Below, one piece after another: positions 1 to 8,783 of a stretch of 50,926 bases of DNA. Origin of the DNA: Terriglobia bacterium (lineage in GTDB: Bacteria; Acidobacteriota; Terriglobia; Bryobacterales; Bryobacteraceae); assembly GCA_020073345.1 (NCBI GenBank), contig JAIQFI010000045.1:1-50926 (forward strand), given 5' to 3'. Both the position numbers and the translations under genes were made by a program. The notes beneath the pieces are model-generated. The model did not search any database. It was not told the origin of the DNA and saw nothing but the letters and a program-made list of their open reading frames with translations. Every line of letters begins with the position of its first letter. Position 1 is the stretch's first letter.

Positions 1-167
1 GCTGGTTTACGGCGCCGATTTGCAGGAGCGGCGTCTGCTCCTGCCTAAACGCGCCGCCCTAACGGGCGCCGCAGGCCTCCGCTCCCGCCGCCCCCGCAAA
101 TCCCTCAAAGCAAAGCATCCACTGCCTACGAAGCGGTCTACTTTCTCTCCGCCCCAATGGTCTAGTT

Positions 168-923
168 TTACTCCGCCCTTGACAGGGCCTTCTGGATTTC
201 GAGCGCGTCCGCTTCCTGAAGCGTCTCTGTGACGTGCTGGGCGACCTCGAAATAGGGCGCCAACTCATCGGTAATGAGGCTCTGCGCCAATGGAATCAAC
301 CAGCGCGCATCGCGTACGATCACGGGCTGACCGGCTGGTGAGCTTCTCCAGAGCTCATCGAGCACGCCTTGAATTTCCGCGAGCCGCCCGCCCGCGCTGC
401 CCGGGTCCTCATCTTTTCTTCCTGATGCCCCTCCTGCGGCAGGGACTGCGTCCCAGAGGCGCATGCTCAGAAACTGGAGCCACCGGATTACATATAAGTT
501 GAACAGCGTGTGCGCGTAGTGCATGCGACCGTTGCGACCCGGCCACCGCGTCTGCTGCCAGCAATAAAACGCGCGAATCATCATCTCCGCCGGATGGATC
601 AGGTCGTTATGCAGATCCTGAACCTGGCGAGGTCGGAATCCTCCGGCCCAATGCGCTTCTTCCAGTTGGCCTCTAAGACGTTTTTGGCTGGCGGTGGCCG
701 CAGTGCGTGCAAAGAAGCAATCCTCGAAATGGCGGGACAAAAGAGAGTGGTCCTGCAGGTACTGGATCGGCTTTCGTTGGGCGTTCAGAACGGCCTCTAT
801 GCTCTCGACAATATCTTCGCGATGCGTCAGAAACAGTCGCAGCAGCTCGACGTTTGCCTGAAACGGCACCTGACCAAACAGCTTCCCCGTCACGATGCGC
901 CCCCACGATGAATCTGCACCCAT
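168..923 (-). CDS. hypothetical protein, about 251 aa
   Basis: I do not recognise a family. I chose the internal ATG at 923 because the extension upstream of it is low-complexity and Arg/Pro-rich, whereas the protein from 923 looks well formed and ends in TAA at 168. It is rich in Arg, Trp and Leu, appears mostly helical and has no signal peptide. A Trp/Tyr/Leu-rich stretch around residues 130-160 could be a buried helix, but not a convincing membrane span. A Gly/Ala/Ser-rich linker follows near residues 160-180. It is separated by about 260 bases from the PepSY locus upstream on the same strand. The coding strand rests on codon composition and length only. Confidence 0.55.
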   Translation of the reverse strand: MGADSSWGRIVTGKLFGQVPFQANVELLRLFLTHREDIVESIEAVLNAQRKPIQYLQDHSLLSRHFEDCFFARTAATASQKRLRGQLEEAHWAGGFRPRQVQDLHNDLIHPAEMMIRAFYCWQQTRWPGRNGRMHYAHTLFNLYVIRWLQFLSMRLWDAVPAAGGASGRKDEDPGSAGGRLAEIQGVLDELWRSSPAGQPVIVRDARWLIPLAQSLITDELAPYFEVAQHVTETLQEADALEIQKALSRAE

Positions 924-1185
924 TCGAGAAAGAGTATAACGAGGGATTGAGCGGGATGGGGGCGTGAGGAAGGGCCGGCGTACTGGTTTTGTATCGGCTC
1001 CAATAACCCCTACTAGGCGCTCGGTGTTCCGCCCAACCATGTCGGGCCACGCTTAACTGAACTGGCGATCGAAAGACGACTAGGCGGTTCATACCTGTCC
1101 AAGAACGGCGTTCGAGGAAGCTTGGATGACGTTTCCACAACCGGACTTCTGGACAGGAACGGTGGATAGGTCTACGCTGCGCGAC

Positions 1186-2025
1186 TCATCGGGACCAACT
1201 TCCAGAACGCCGTTTCGTGGCTGTCAGTCTTCGATAATGCGATCGCTGCCGGACATAGCCCATCCCGGGGCTTGGAGTAGTCCGCACTTTTTTCGCCGGG
1301 AATGCCCATTTCCAACCGTGGACCACGTGCCGCTTCAGCCGGCGGAAGGCCGGCAACAGCGTCGTGATACTGATCGCCGCAAGGCCTGCCAACAATGCGA
1401 TGGTCACGATGTCCCACAACGGCCGGCGATTGAACAGGCCCGGCCAGTCCATCACATGCAGACCGTAATAGACCCATCGGTTAGCGCGATCGCGCTTGTC
1501 AAACTTCACCATCTGGCCGAGGGACGGCGTGAAATACAGCCACGTCTGGTTCTCGTCGCTGTAGCGCACGCGCAGCACCGGCAGCACGTACGCCGGCTTG
1601 TGCCGGCCCAGTTCGAATGACGTGGTCGTCTGGTGATAGTAATTGTCGTAGTCGGTCAGCCATTCCCTATCTAGGACGGGAACATTCGGCATCGCTTCAC
1701 GGGACGCCTGCTCCATCACTTCCTTGCTGAACGACGTCATCACGCCGTTATCCGGATGGATGATGGACACGAACACGTGCGGATTCTCCTGCGGGAGATT
1801 TACGGCGTTGATCGCGTTGTTGGTGATCCAGTGCTCGGCCTCCTCTTTGGTTGTGGGAGGCTGGTAGGCGATGAAGTAGGGTTCGCCTCTAAACTGGATG
1901 AGTTCCACTTCCTTCGGAGCGAACCTTTCCTGGATCTGCCGGATCGCATTCCGCAGGTTTTCAATCTGGAGGGGTTGCAAGTTCAAGGGGCCGCCCGTAA
2001 TGGCGCGCGCCATGTCCTTCGTCAT
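1186..2025 (-). CDS. PepSY-domain membrane protein, C-terminal half (split gene)
   Basis: Second half of a PepSY/PiuB-like inner-membrane protein. The ATG at 2025 overlaps the TGA of the upstream half in an ATGA junction at 2022-2025. The first residues, reading ITGGPLNLQPLQ, match the point where family proteins continue after their third membrane helix. A soluble PepSY-type region with YFIAYQP and HPDNG segments follows, then a membrane helix near residues 215-240 and a basic tail. PepSY proteins of this type sit in the membrane, and some are linked to iron-siderophore reduction. The two halves may be one gene broken by a 1-nt indel, or two translationally coupled subunits. The sequence alone does not decide. 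Confidence 0.7.
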   Translation of the reverse strand: MTKDMARAITGGPLNLQPLQIENLRNAIRQIQERFAPKEVELIQFRGEPYFIAYQPPTTKEEAEHWITNNAINAVNLPQENPHVFVSIIHPDNGVMTSFSKEVMEQASREAMPNVPVLDREWLTDYDNYYHQTTTSFELGRHKPAYVLPVLRVRYSDENQTWLYFTPSLGQMVKFDKRDRANRWVYYGLHVMDWPGLFNRRPLWDIVTIALLAGLAAISITTLLPAFRRLKRHVVHGWKWAFPAKKVRTTPSPGMGYVRQRSHYRRLTATKRRSGSWSR

Positions 2026-2978
2026 CGTTGATCTGGGAGAAATAACGGAGTCCCCATGATGAAGCCCTCGCCGTTGCTTTCGACGCGCTTTGAAACCTCC
2101 ATCCACCCGGGGATCGGGAACGTGCTGATGGGAATCATCCCGCTCAGGATCCAGGAGATCGAGAACAAGCCAAAGATCAGGCCGGCATAGTGGTGCCACT
2201 TCATCCAACCGGAGTAGGGCGTGTAGGACTGGACACCTTTGTGGCGGAATCGTGGCTTGAGCGCCACGCGCCAGATTCCGACGACGATGCCGGTCACCAC
2301 CATAAGCATGGCGGTCCAGGCGATGAAATCCAGCAACGGTGTCCACCAAGTGCGCTGTCTAAAGAAGAAGAGGTTGTGAAGAACGTAGCCTGAAATGGCC
2401 AGAATGCGGCCCTTCCGGTCCGTTTTCTGAATGATGTCGCTGCTCTTCTCGGAGACGTAGTACTCGGTACCTGCCGGATCGTTCATCGCAATGCGATGCA
2501 GCGGAACATACCCGGCCAGTGTGGGAATTCTGGTGTACTCGTCGGGGCTCTCGAGATAGGCGTCGTAGGTCATGGTGGAAGCGTGCTCGGGAGCGAATTG
2601 CTTCATCCACTTCAGGGCCTGCTCCCGTCCCATGCGGGGAAGGACTTCCCCGGTGTCCGCATAGACCGCGGACCAGTTGCCGATGCTGTTCCTAGTGAGC
2701 CGGTACACAGGCCGGCCGTCATACAAGGACAATCGCACGCGGTACGGTTTGATGGCCGCCTTCGCCGCCGCCTCAGCCGGCGTCACGGTCGCCGTCGAAA
2801 AATTGATGGGCTCCAGTCGCAGCAAACGCTCTCCAGTAGTGATTTGCGGGTGGCCGTAATACATGAGGACCACGCCTGAGAGCGTCCAGACCAGGAACAT
2901 CACAGTGATGGCGATTCCCAGCCATCGATGCGAATAAATGAGGAGCTTGCGCCAATCGAGCAGTTTGCGGAAGTTCAT
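2022..2978 (-). CDS. PepSY-associated membrane protein, N-terminal half (split gene)
   Basis: First half of the PepSY-domain membrane protein, about 318 aa. I start at the ATG at 2978 (MNFRKLLDWRK), where an AGGA lies about 8 bases upstream. A longer ORF start at 3032 is less likely. Visible parts: membrane helix about residues 13-38 with the family's YSHRWLGI motif, a periplasmic PepSY-like region reading DTGEVL near residue 120, and two further helices about residues 220-245 and 265-287. The ORF ends at an ATGA shared with the next ORF, whose sequence continues the family profile. Its neighbour upstream is a PQQ-propeller protein on the same strand, only about 70 bases away. Confidence 0.75.
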   Translation of the reverse strand: MNFRKLLDWRKLLIYSHRWLGIAITVMFLVWTLSGVVLMYYGHPQITTGERLLRLEPINFSTATVTPAEAAAKAAIKPYRVRLSLYDGRPVYRLTRNSIGNWSAVYADTGEVLPRMGREQALKWMKQFAPEHASTMTYDAYLESPDEYTRIPTLAGYVPLHRIAMNDPAGTEYYVSEKSSDIIQKTDRKGRILAISGYVLHNLFFFRQRTWWTPLLDFIAWTAMLMVVTGIVVGIWRVALKPRFRHKGVQSYTPYSGWMKWHHYAGLIFGLFSISWILSGMIPISTFPIPGWMEVSKRVESNGEGFIMGTPLFLPDQR

Positions 2979-3050
2979 GTCGGTTTTCCTGACGATTTGA
3001 GCGTAGTTTGTATCAGCTCCCGAACGCTTCAATTTTCGTTGGATGCGTCC

Positions 3051-4985
3051 TCAATTCGGAACAGCGTAAACAAGCAGTTTCGGATTGTTGTTGCCGACCG
3101 CGGCTGGCGCCTGAGGAAAATTACCTTGAGCTGCGGCGGCTGTCGGCTCAAGAGGCGCTACGCCCGCTGGCGGCGCTCCTCGTCCCGGGCCGGCGCCGGG
3201 CCCTGCGCCTCGTCCGCCACCACGTCCAGCTGCGCCTGTTCCTGCCATGACGGCTATGTATTGCTTGCCGTCAAGCATATAGGTCATCGGTGGGCCGACG
3301 CCAGAACCCAGCGGCAACGCCATGTCCAGAAGCGGTTCACCCTTGTCTGCGGTAAACGCTTTCATGCGGCCGTTGCTCAAAGTTTGAATCACGAGGTTCG
3401 AAGCCAGGGACAGCGTGCCGCCGCCCGATTGTCCGCCGCCGGGCGCGAACCAACGTTCCTCTTGAGTGGCGGGATCCCACGCGGTGAGAATACCTCCACT
3501 CACTTTGCTTCCATCGGGATTCTTGCGGGCGGGTCCGTGCGGAGGCGGGGATTTCATCGGTATGCCGCCCCGTGCTCCGCCCAGATTCAACCCGAAGTTC
3601 TGGTTCCCTGGAGTTGGAGTGTAGGTCTCCGACGCCACGAAGCTGAATGTGTTTTCGGCGGCAATCGGAACATAGATCAGGCCCGTGTTCGGATTGAAGG
3701 ACATCTGCGACGTATTGTGCATTTGCACCGGATACACCGTTACGCCCTGCTTGGAAGAATAGAGCGCGTCGGGATGAACATTGGGACGGCCGGTTTTGGG
3801 GTCGAGTCCTGTAGCCCAGCTCACTTGCGACATCTCGGATGCGGAGATGAATTCGCCGTTCGTGCGATCGATTACGTAGAAGTAACCGTTCTTGTTCGCC
3901 TGCATGACGACTTTACGATTGCGATTGTTGATCCGAATATCCGCCAGCAGCAGGTGCTGAATCGCGTCGTAGTCCCATTCGTCGCCGGGGGTGCACTGGT
4001 AGTGCCACTTCAACTGACCGGTGTCTGCGTTGATGGCCAGAATAGAGGCGATATAGAGATTGTCCAGTTGCTTTTCTTGCCTGCCACCGTTACGAACGTC
4101 CGCGGACCATACGGTCCCATTGCCGGTTCCGACATACAAGAGGTTTTCGTCGGGATCGTAGGCCATTCCGTCCCACATGGATCCGCCGCCGCCCTGCTTC
4201 CACCATTCACCTGCCCATGTTTTTGCCGCTGCCTCCATGGCTTTGTTCTCAAAACCCTTCGAAGGATCGGAAGGCGTGGTGTAGAACTTCCATAGTTCTT
4301 TGCCGGTGTTCACATCGAAGGCGGAAACGTATCCACGAAACGGAGGAAACTCAGCGCCGGCATTGCCGATGAACACCCTGCCCTTCGCGACGCGCGCCGC
4401 CATCGTGAGGGAGTATGGCGAGATCTCGCCGGCTTTCGGCTCTGGGATCGCCCATGAAGACCACAGGAGCTTTCCGGTCGCCGCGTCCAGAGCCTGCATA
4501 CGTCCGTCGATGACGGGGACGAGCACCTTGCCCTCGTACAGTGCAATACCCCGGCTATTCACACCACAGCAAAGGCGAGATTTTCCGAATTGCGTCATCG
4601 TTCGGTCCGCGTGCGGGTCATAGCGCCAGAGCTCTTTGCCGGTTTTCGCGTCGACGGCGGCGACGATGCTCCAGTTCGTCACGGTATAGACGATCCCGTT
4701 CGAATAGAGAGGAGTCGCCTGCTGGTTGCCCCCACCGGGACCGAGTTCATACGACCACGCGGGTGCGAGTTTGCTCACATTCCCGGGATTGATCTGAGTC
4801 ATTGTGCTGTAGCGCCGCTCGCCCCAATCCATCCCGTTCATGGTCCATTCGGTGCCTTTTCCCGCGTTCTTCAGCACCTTGTCGTCAATCTTCTTGACCT
4901 GTTGCCCAACCGCCGATGTCGTCCAGACAAGAAGACCGATCCCAAGGAATCCGGCCAGAAACAATCTCATTCGCTGTGATGCCAT
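3051..4985 (-). CDS. secreted PQQ-binding-like beta-propeller dehydrogenase
   Basis: About 644 aa; likely a periplasmic quinoprotein alcohol/aldehyde dehydrogenase-like enzyme. The ATG at 4985 gives a clean signal peptide ending near residue 27 (TSAVGQQ); the ORF upstream of it is not convincing. Propeller blades show repeated tryptophan-docking motifs such as AVDAKTGKELWRY and ALDAATGKLLW. A vicinal Cys-Cys pair (RLCCGVN) corresponds to the disulfide ring near PQQ in this family, and PGDEWDYD fits the active-site region. There is no CxxCH haem site, so any cytochrome partner is separate. The C-terminus has an unusual Gly/Ala/Pro/Arg-rich insert before the final strand. Substrate unknown. Confidence 0.85.
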   Translation of the reverse strand: MASQRMRLFLAGFLGIGLLVWTTSAVGQQVKKIDDKVLKNAGKGTEWTMNGMDWGERRYSTMTQINPGNVSKLAPAWSYELGPGGGNQQATPLYSNGIVYTVTNWSIVAAVDAKTGKELWRYDPHADRTMTQFGKSRLCCGVNSRGIALYEGKVLVPVIDGRMQALDAATGKLLWSSWAIPEPKAGEISPYSLTMAARVAKGRVFIGNAGAEFPPFRGYVSAFDVNTGKELWKFYTTPSDPSKGFENKAMEAAAKTWAGEWWKQGGGGSMWDGMAYDPDENLLYVGTGNGTVWSADVRNGGRQEKQLDNLYIASILAINADTGQLKWHYQCTPGDEWDYDAIQHLLLADIRINNRNRKVVMQANKNGYFYVIDRTNGEFISASEMSQVSWATGLDPKTGRPNVHPDALYSSKQGVTVYPVQMHNTSQMSFNPNTGLIYVPIAAENTFSFVASETYTPTPGNQNFGLNLGGARGGIPMKSPPPHGPARKNPDGSKVSGGILTAWDPATQEERWFAPGGGQSGGGTLSLASNLVIQTLSNGRMKAFTADKGEPLLDMALPLGSGVGPPMTYMLDGKQYIAVMAGTGAAGRGGGRGAGPGAGPGRGAPPAGVAPLEPTAAAAQGNFPQAPAAVGNNNPKLLVYAVPN

Positions 4986-5236
4986 GTTCTCCACAGCATA
5001 CACCCGACTCGATCGGGCATCAGACCTCTTGGTGCACGAAGGATCGAACGTCGCGGAGGCAACCCTGCCTGCTTCGGAAGTGCGATTGTCCAAAAGTCGG
5101 GTTCAGGGAAGTCTGCTCCAGGCGGTGCGTCTAGTAGCAGTGCGTGCCTATCGCGGCTTCCTGTACATCTCGAGATAGCCGCTGCCGGTGAGCGCGGCCA
5201 TGGCAACCCCGCGTCCGACGCATGCGCGCGTAATCC

Positions 5237-6550
5237 TTAGCGCCCCGCGAAATCGTTCCGTATCACCGTGCCGCCCTTCATCACAAAGTGCACGCGCTCC
5301 ATTTCGGAGACATCTGCCAGCGGATTCCCCGAAACCGCGATGATGTCGGCGAACTTCCCTTTCTCGATGGTACCGATGTCCTTTTCGATTCCGTAGTTCA
5401 GCATGTGGGCGGCGTTGAGATAAGTGGTTTGCAGCGCCTGTGTTGGCTTCAATCCCCATTTCACGTAAAAAGCAAACTGATTGGCTTGCTTACCATGCGG
5501 GACAGCGGTCGAAGTGGCACCGCTACCAAAGACGATAGGTACGCCCGCGGCGACCGCGCGCCGGATAGCTTGCTCGGCCAACTTCATGCGGGAGTTCCGC
5601 CCGCCGGTCGCTTCCAGGTCGCCTTTTTCCAGCGCAATGAGATCATCCAGTGTGGCCACAAACGGAAGCTTTTTTTGCAGCAGGACCTTGATCCCATCCT
5701 GATCGAGTTCGAGGAGGTGGTTGGGAGCGTCCACGCCGGCGTTGATACAACTAGCCATGCCTTCGCCGCCGTAAGTGTGGCACGCGACCTTAAGGCCCAG
5801 CCGGTGCGCTTCGTCCACAATGGCCTGCACCTCCTCGAACGTCAGAGAAGGCGAATTGACCAGCGTCGCGTCGGGAGTCCACATGTGCATCGTCCCAGCG
5901 AAATCCTGCGTGGTGTAAATTTTCACCCAGTCCACGCCGTGCAGCTTGGCTTCCCGCACTGCCGCGCGGGCGAGCCATGGACCGTTGACGTTCTTATTTT
6001 CTATGAAGCCTTCCTGGAAGCGGCCCGTGCGGATATCTGGATAATAGTTCGTCGCGCGAGGATTGAGTGATTCGCCCGCCACTTGCAGACGCGGGCCCTG
6101 AACCCGCCCGGAATTGATCTCATCGCGGATGTCCACCGTGTTGTAGCCGCCGCGCGAATCCATATCGAGGGCTGTGGTGAAGCCCGCTGCGAGGTCAATC
6201 TGAGCATTGGCCAGCGCGATCAGCGTGCGCTGCGCTTCGGTCTCTCCTCCCGTGTTGATGTGGACATGTGCGTCGATCATGCCGGGCATGACGGTCGCAT
6301 TCGAGAGGTCGATCACGCTCGCCCCCGAAGGAATGGCAACGCCTGAGCCGACTTCCACAATGCGATCGCCTCGTACGATCACCACCTGATTGGTGAGCAT
6401 CATGCCTGAACGAGCGTCGAACAGCCGCCCGGCGCGGATGGCGATTAACTGGTCACGCGGCGCGAGGTATTTTCCTGCCGTTTGAGCATGTCCTGACAGA
6501 GCTGCGAGTGCCGCAAAGAGCAGAATCGACATTTTCCGGTGCCCGTTCAT
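5237..6550 (-). CDS. secreted amidohydrolase (imidazolonepropionase-like)
   Basis: 437 aa, with a signal peptide ending near residue 22 (SGHAQ). A strong GGAGAA ribosome site precedes the ATG at 6550. The amidohydrolase TIM-barrel layout is visible: the N-terminal beta domain ends in PGMIDAHVH (HxH near residues 94-96), then VDWVKIY with the candidate bridging lysine, CHTYGGEG, and NHLLELD. Where most relatives have FGTDA with the metal/catalytic aspartate, this protein reads VFGSGATSTAVPHGKQ, so the Asp seems absent. Relatives act on cyclic amides or dipeptides, but the substrate here cannot be read. It lies in the same orientation as the PQQ protein, about 250 bases upstream. Confidence 0.85.
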   Translation of the reverse strand: MNGHRKMSILLFAALAALSGHAQTAGKYLAPRDQLIAIRAGRLFDARSGMMLTNQVVIVRGDRIVEVGSGVAIPSGASVIDLSNATVMPGMIDAHVHINTGGETEAQRTLIALANAQIDLAAGFTTALDMDSRGGYNTVDIRDEINSGRVQGPRLQVAGESLNPRATNYYPDIRTGRFQEGFIENKNVNGPWLARAAVREAKLHGVDWVKIYTTQDFAGTMHMWTPDATLVNSPSLTFEEVQAIVDEAHRLGLKVACHTYGGEGMASCINAGVDAPNHLLELDQDGIKVLLQKKLPFVATLDDLIALEKGDLEATGGRNSRMKLAEQAIRRAVAAGVPIVFGSGATSTAVPHGKQANQFAFYVKWGLKPTQALQTTYLNAAHMLNYGIEKDIGTIEKGKFADIIAVSGNPLADVSEMERVHFVMKGGTVIRNDFAGR

Positions 6551-7039
6551 GGAGTTCTCCTCCTGTCCCTCAGCGCAGTCGCTGGCAACGTAGGCAGTCT
6601 ACACGAATTTCGATGACAGTGGGGACAGTAGGACGACTTCTGCGGAGCCGCATCCTCCGACATTTGGACTTCAGAAGGCCGCGGCAGGTTCAGCGTTGAT
6701 TCAGTAAACGCATCGACAAAGTCGCAAGCACTCGCAGCGCTCAACGGTTGTGTCCAGTCGTTGACGTGTTTGAAAAGTCGTGGGCCGCTCGTGGCCGATA
6801 ATACGTCATAACGTTCCTCCCTGGCCTCGCTCCAGCGCTTTCCGAAAACCTTCGGCTGTTGTACTTGCTTGCAGCTCTGCCGGGCCCTCAATCCCTTGCT
6901 CTTTGTTTGCGCCGAGGGCACCCTCGGCGAACGAAGTTTCGCTTTGCGGCCGTTTCAGGGAGGTTGTAGCTGGCGTATTAACTCGGCATCCACAACGTGA
7001 TCGGCTTATCAGCCTTACCTACAAGTGACGCCTCTGGAG
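6551..7039. other. intergenic, no supported gene
   Basis: Short ORFs occur on both strands, but their translations are arginine/proline-rich or lack any family resemblance. A minus-strand ORF with a CPHCH motif (near 6630) has no credible start or homologous look. I see no RNA gene or repeat. Confidence 0.4.
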
Positions 7040-7219
7040 TTACTTCTTCAACGCGGTGGTCCAGTTCAGCACGGCGGTGAACCGTTCTTGGCCGGAGCTG
7101 CGTGGCACCGGTATGGTGAGGAGGAATCGTTTTCCGTCGGCTGTCGCTTTGCCCCACGCGCCGGGTGCGTTGCCTCGCCCGAAGCCGGGAGGGGCATGGA
7201 ACAGCAGCTTGGATTCGCT
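7040..7219 (-). pseudogene. C-terminal remnant of PD40-propeller protein kinase
   Basis: The last about 58 codons of this frame read like the end of an acidobacterial kinase/TolB-propeller protein: LLFHAPPGFGRG, then TADGKRFLLTIPV, then FTAVLNWTTALKK followed by a stop. The pattern of ADGxRFL and a terminal VLNWxxxLKK is the usual ending of these proteins; compare the phrase VVLNWAAGLRK recoverable at 47.2 kb. Upstream of about 7219 the frame loses all resemblance, so only the tail survives. The kinase domain, membrane helix and most of the propeller are missing. Confidence 0.6.
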
Positions 7220-7356
7220 CGCACTTAACGATTTCTTCGCAGACACTAAGGGCCGAAAAGGAAACTCAGGACAGTACACCCAGGCACCGATTCTAGCCCC
7301 CGAAAAATTAGTGTTTGCGTGTACTGACTTGCCAGTTCCAGGGGTTCGCCCGCGTG

Positions 7357-8040
7357 TCACGCCGGCACGGCGTCCTGACAGTGGACTCTGTCTGGGATAC
7401 AAGACATTGTCGTAGGGCAGAACGTGAATCCCGGGCAGCAAAAGTGTTTCACATCGAAGAGGGAGAGGTCGCCCATGATCACGGTCAGTGAAGGAAGGGG
7501 CGGAATGTCCCCCCACTGGCCATACCACGTCACCCCCACCTCCGGCATCTCGACGATTGAAAATTGCCAGAGGCTTGGTTCTCCTGCAATGCAGGACGTC
7601 TGCTCAATGACCATAGCGAGCCAAGGACCATACTTCACGCTGCACCACAATGACGTCCTTAGCTGCACGCCCTTCAACTTCATTAGCTTGTAAAATCGCT
7701 CACGCTGAGCGATCGCAGCGACCCCCGCGTTCGGTCTGCCGGATTCGCGTGTTCCTCGCTCGACAAACATCGGCCCAGGCTGGGTGAGCAGATCACCAGG
7801 GTGGGAGCATATGACCCTCGGGTACGTCACCTGGACCCAGTAGAATCGCTGCTCGTATTGGCTAAGGTTGACGGCCGGAAGCACACCGGGCGGCTTGGCC
7901 GGTTTGGGAAACTTGTTCGGCCGGATCGTCACGACCGGAACGTTGTCCGCGTAGCCGAGCTCGCCCGCGACTTCGAGCGTTTCGACGGGCAACTCGGGCA
8001 ACTGATCGATTCTCTGTTTGAGCGTCGTTTTCTTTGCCAC
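7357..8040 (-). CDS. hypothetical protein with Cys-rich C-terminus
   Basis: About 227 aa, family not recognised. I prefer a GTG start at 8040 because AAGGAG (8048-8053, minus strand) lies 7 bases upstream; an in-frame ATG at 8061 overlaps that site. The N-terminus is Lys/Pro-rich (KFPKPAKPPG) with no signal peptide. The middle has aromatic strands (RFYWVQVTYPRVICSHPGD and a run with WCSVKYGPWLAMVI). The last about 30 residues hold CCPGFTFCPTTMSC and VHC, that is CC-x6-C-x5-C-x6-C, suggesting a small disulfide or metal knot. It is transcribed towards the kinase tail remnant. Confidence 0.6.
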   Translation of the reverse strand: MAKKTTLKQRIDQLPELPVETLEVAGELGYADNVPVVTIRPNKFPKPAKPPGVLPAVNLSQYEQRFYWVQVTYPRVICSHPGDLLTQPGPMFVERGTRESGRPNAGVAAIAQRERFYKLMKLKGVQLRTSLWCSVKYGPWLAMVIEQTSCIAGEPSLWQFSIVEMPEVGVTWYGQWGDIPPLPSLTVIMGDLSLFDVKHFCCPGFTFCPTTMSCIPDRVHCQDAVPA

Positions 8041-8053
8041 GGTGTCTCTCCTT

Positions 8054-8783
8054 GGCTGCAACTAAATGCACGCCAATATCCCCCAAACTGGGCGGACCCG
8101 AACGCTTGCCGAACTTCGGCAACGTCCCCAGTCTGACACACTGGTGATGCGGAATGGAGCGGGCTGGATTGCGATCTGGTGTTTGTGCGCTGCTTCCTGC
8201 GAAGGCAGCCACGCGCCCTTTCGTTTCCCATTTGTTCCTTGCCATCGCGCCTGTTGTGGACGGGACTGGTCATCCGGTGCTTTCTATTGCGTCTCGGGGC
8301 TACTTTCCGGGGCTGTAGAGCTCGCCTTTCGTAGGCGCTGCCGGCCTTTTACTGTTCCGGGCGCGCTGTCGATTAACTGGTGCATCGAGCATTCGCGGCA
8401 CCTGAAGAAACACGATCGCTCGCGCCTTGTCGCCAAGTGCGGAGCGATCGGCGAGGTTGAGCCGGATTACCACGCATCCGGAAGTAATCCGATTCACTTG
8501 CACAGAAAGCGCTGCAACCCGTTGAAGTGACCCGCCTCGGTGGGAGGCCCTGGGCGAAGGTCGTCAATGGTCGTTAATGCTCGATATCGGTTCCACTTCC
8601 TAGAGTCCGACATATGCGCCGCATCGCTTGTGCGAAGGGGATTTCTCAACAGCAATCGGTTTTCTAAACACTACGCCGTTACTCGGGAGCTATTATTCCA
8701 AGACAGGAAGTAGACGGGATCGGATTGGTCCCTCCCGGTCACGCAGGTCATCAGCCAAGACCTTTAGGACAAACTGCGGCCGA
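8054..8783. other. intergenic, no supported gene
   Basis: Open frames exist on both strands (for example plus-strand 8066-8530 and minus-strand 8300-8503), but none has a recognisable domain, good codon pattern and ribosome site together. I see no tRNA, terminator or repeat. Confidence 0.4.

Noticed and set aside
2928-4295. 455-codon plus-strand ORF opposite the PQQ-propeller gene
   Set aside because: It is antisense to a clear propeller protein and its translation is His/Arg-rich with no domain; a shadow of high-GC coding DNA.
6547-6921. 124-codon minus-strand ORF with CPHCH motif
   Set aside because: Poor codon character, no ribosome site, and it runs into the start of the amidohydrolase gene.
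8066-8530. 154-codon plus-strand ORF
   Set aside because: Cys/Arg/His-rich low-quality translation with no family, and it overlaps the ribosome site of the gene on the other strand.
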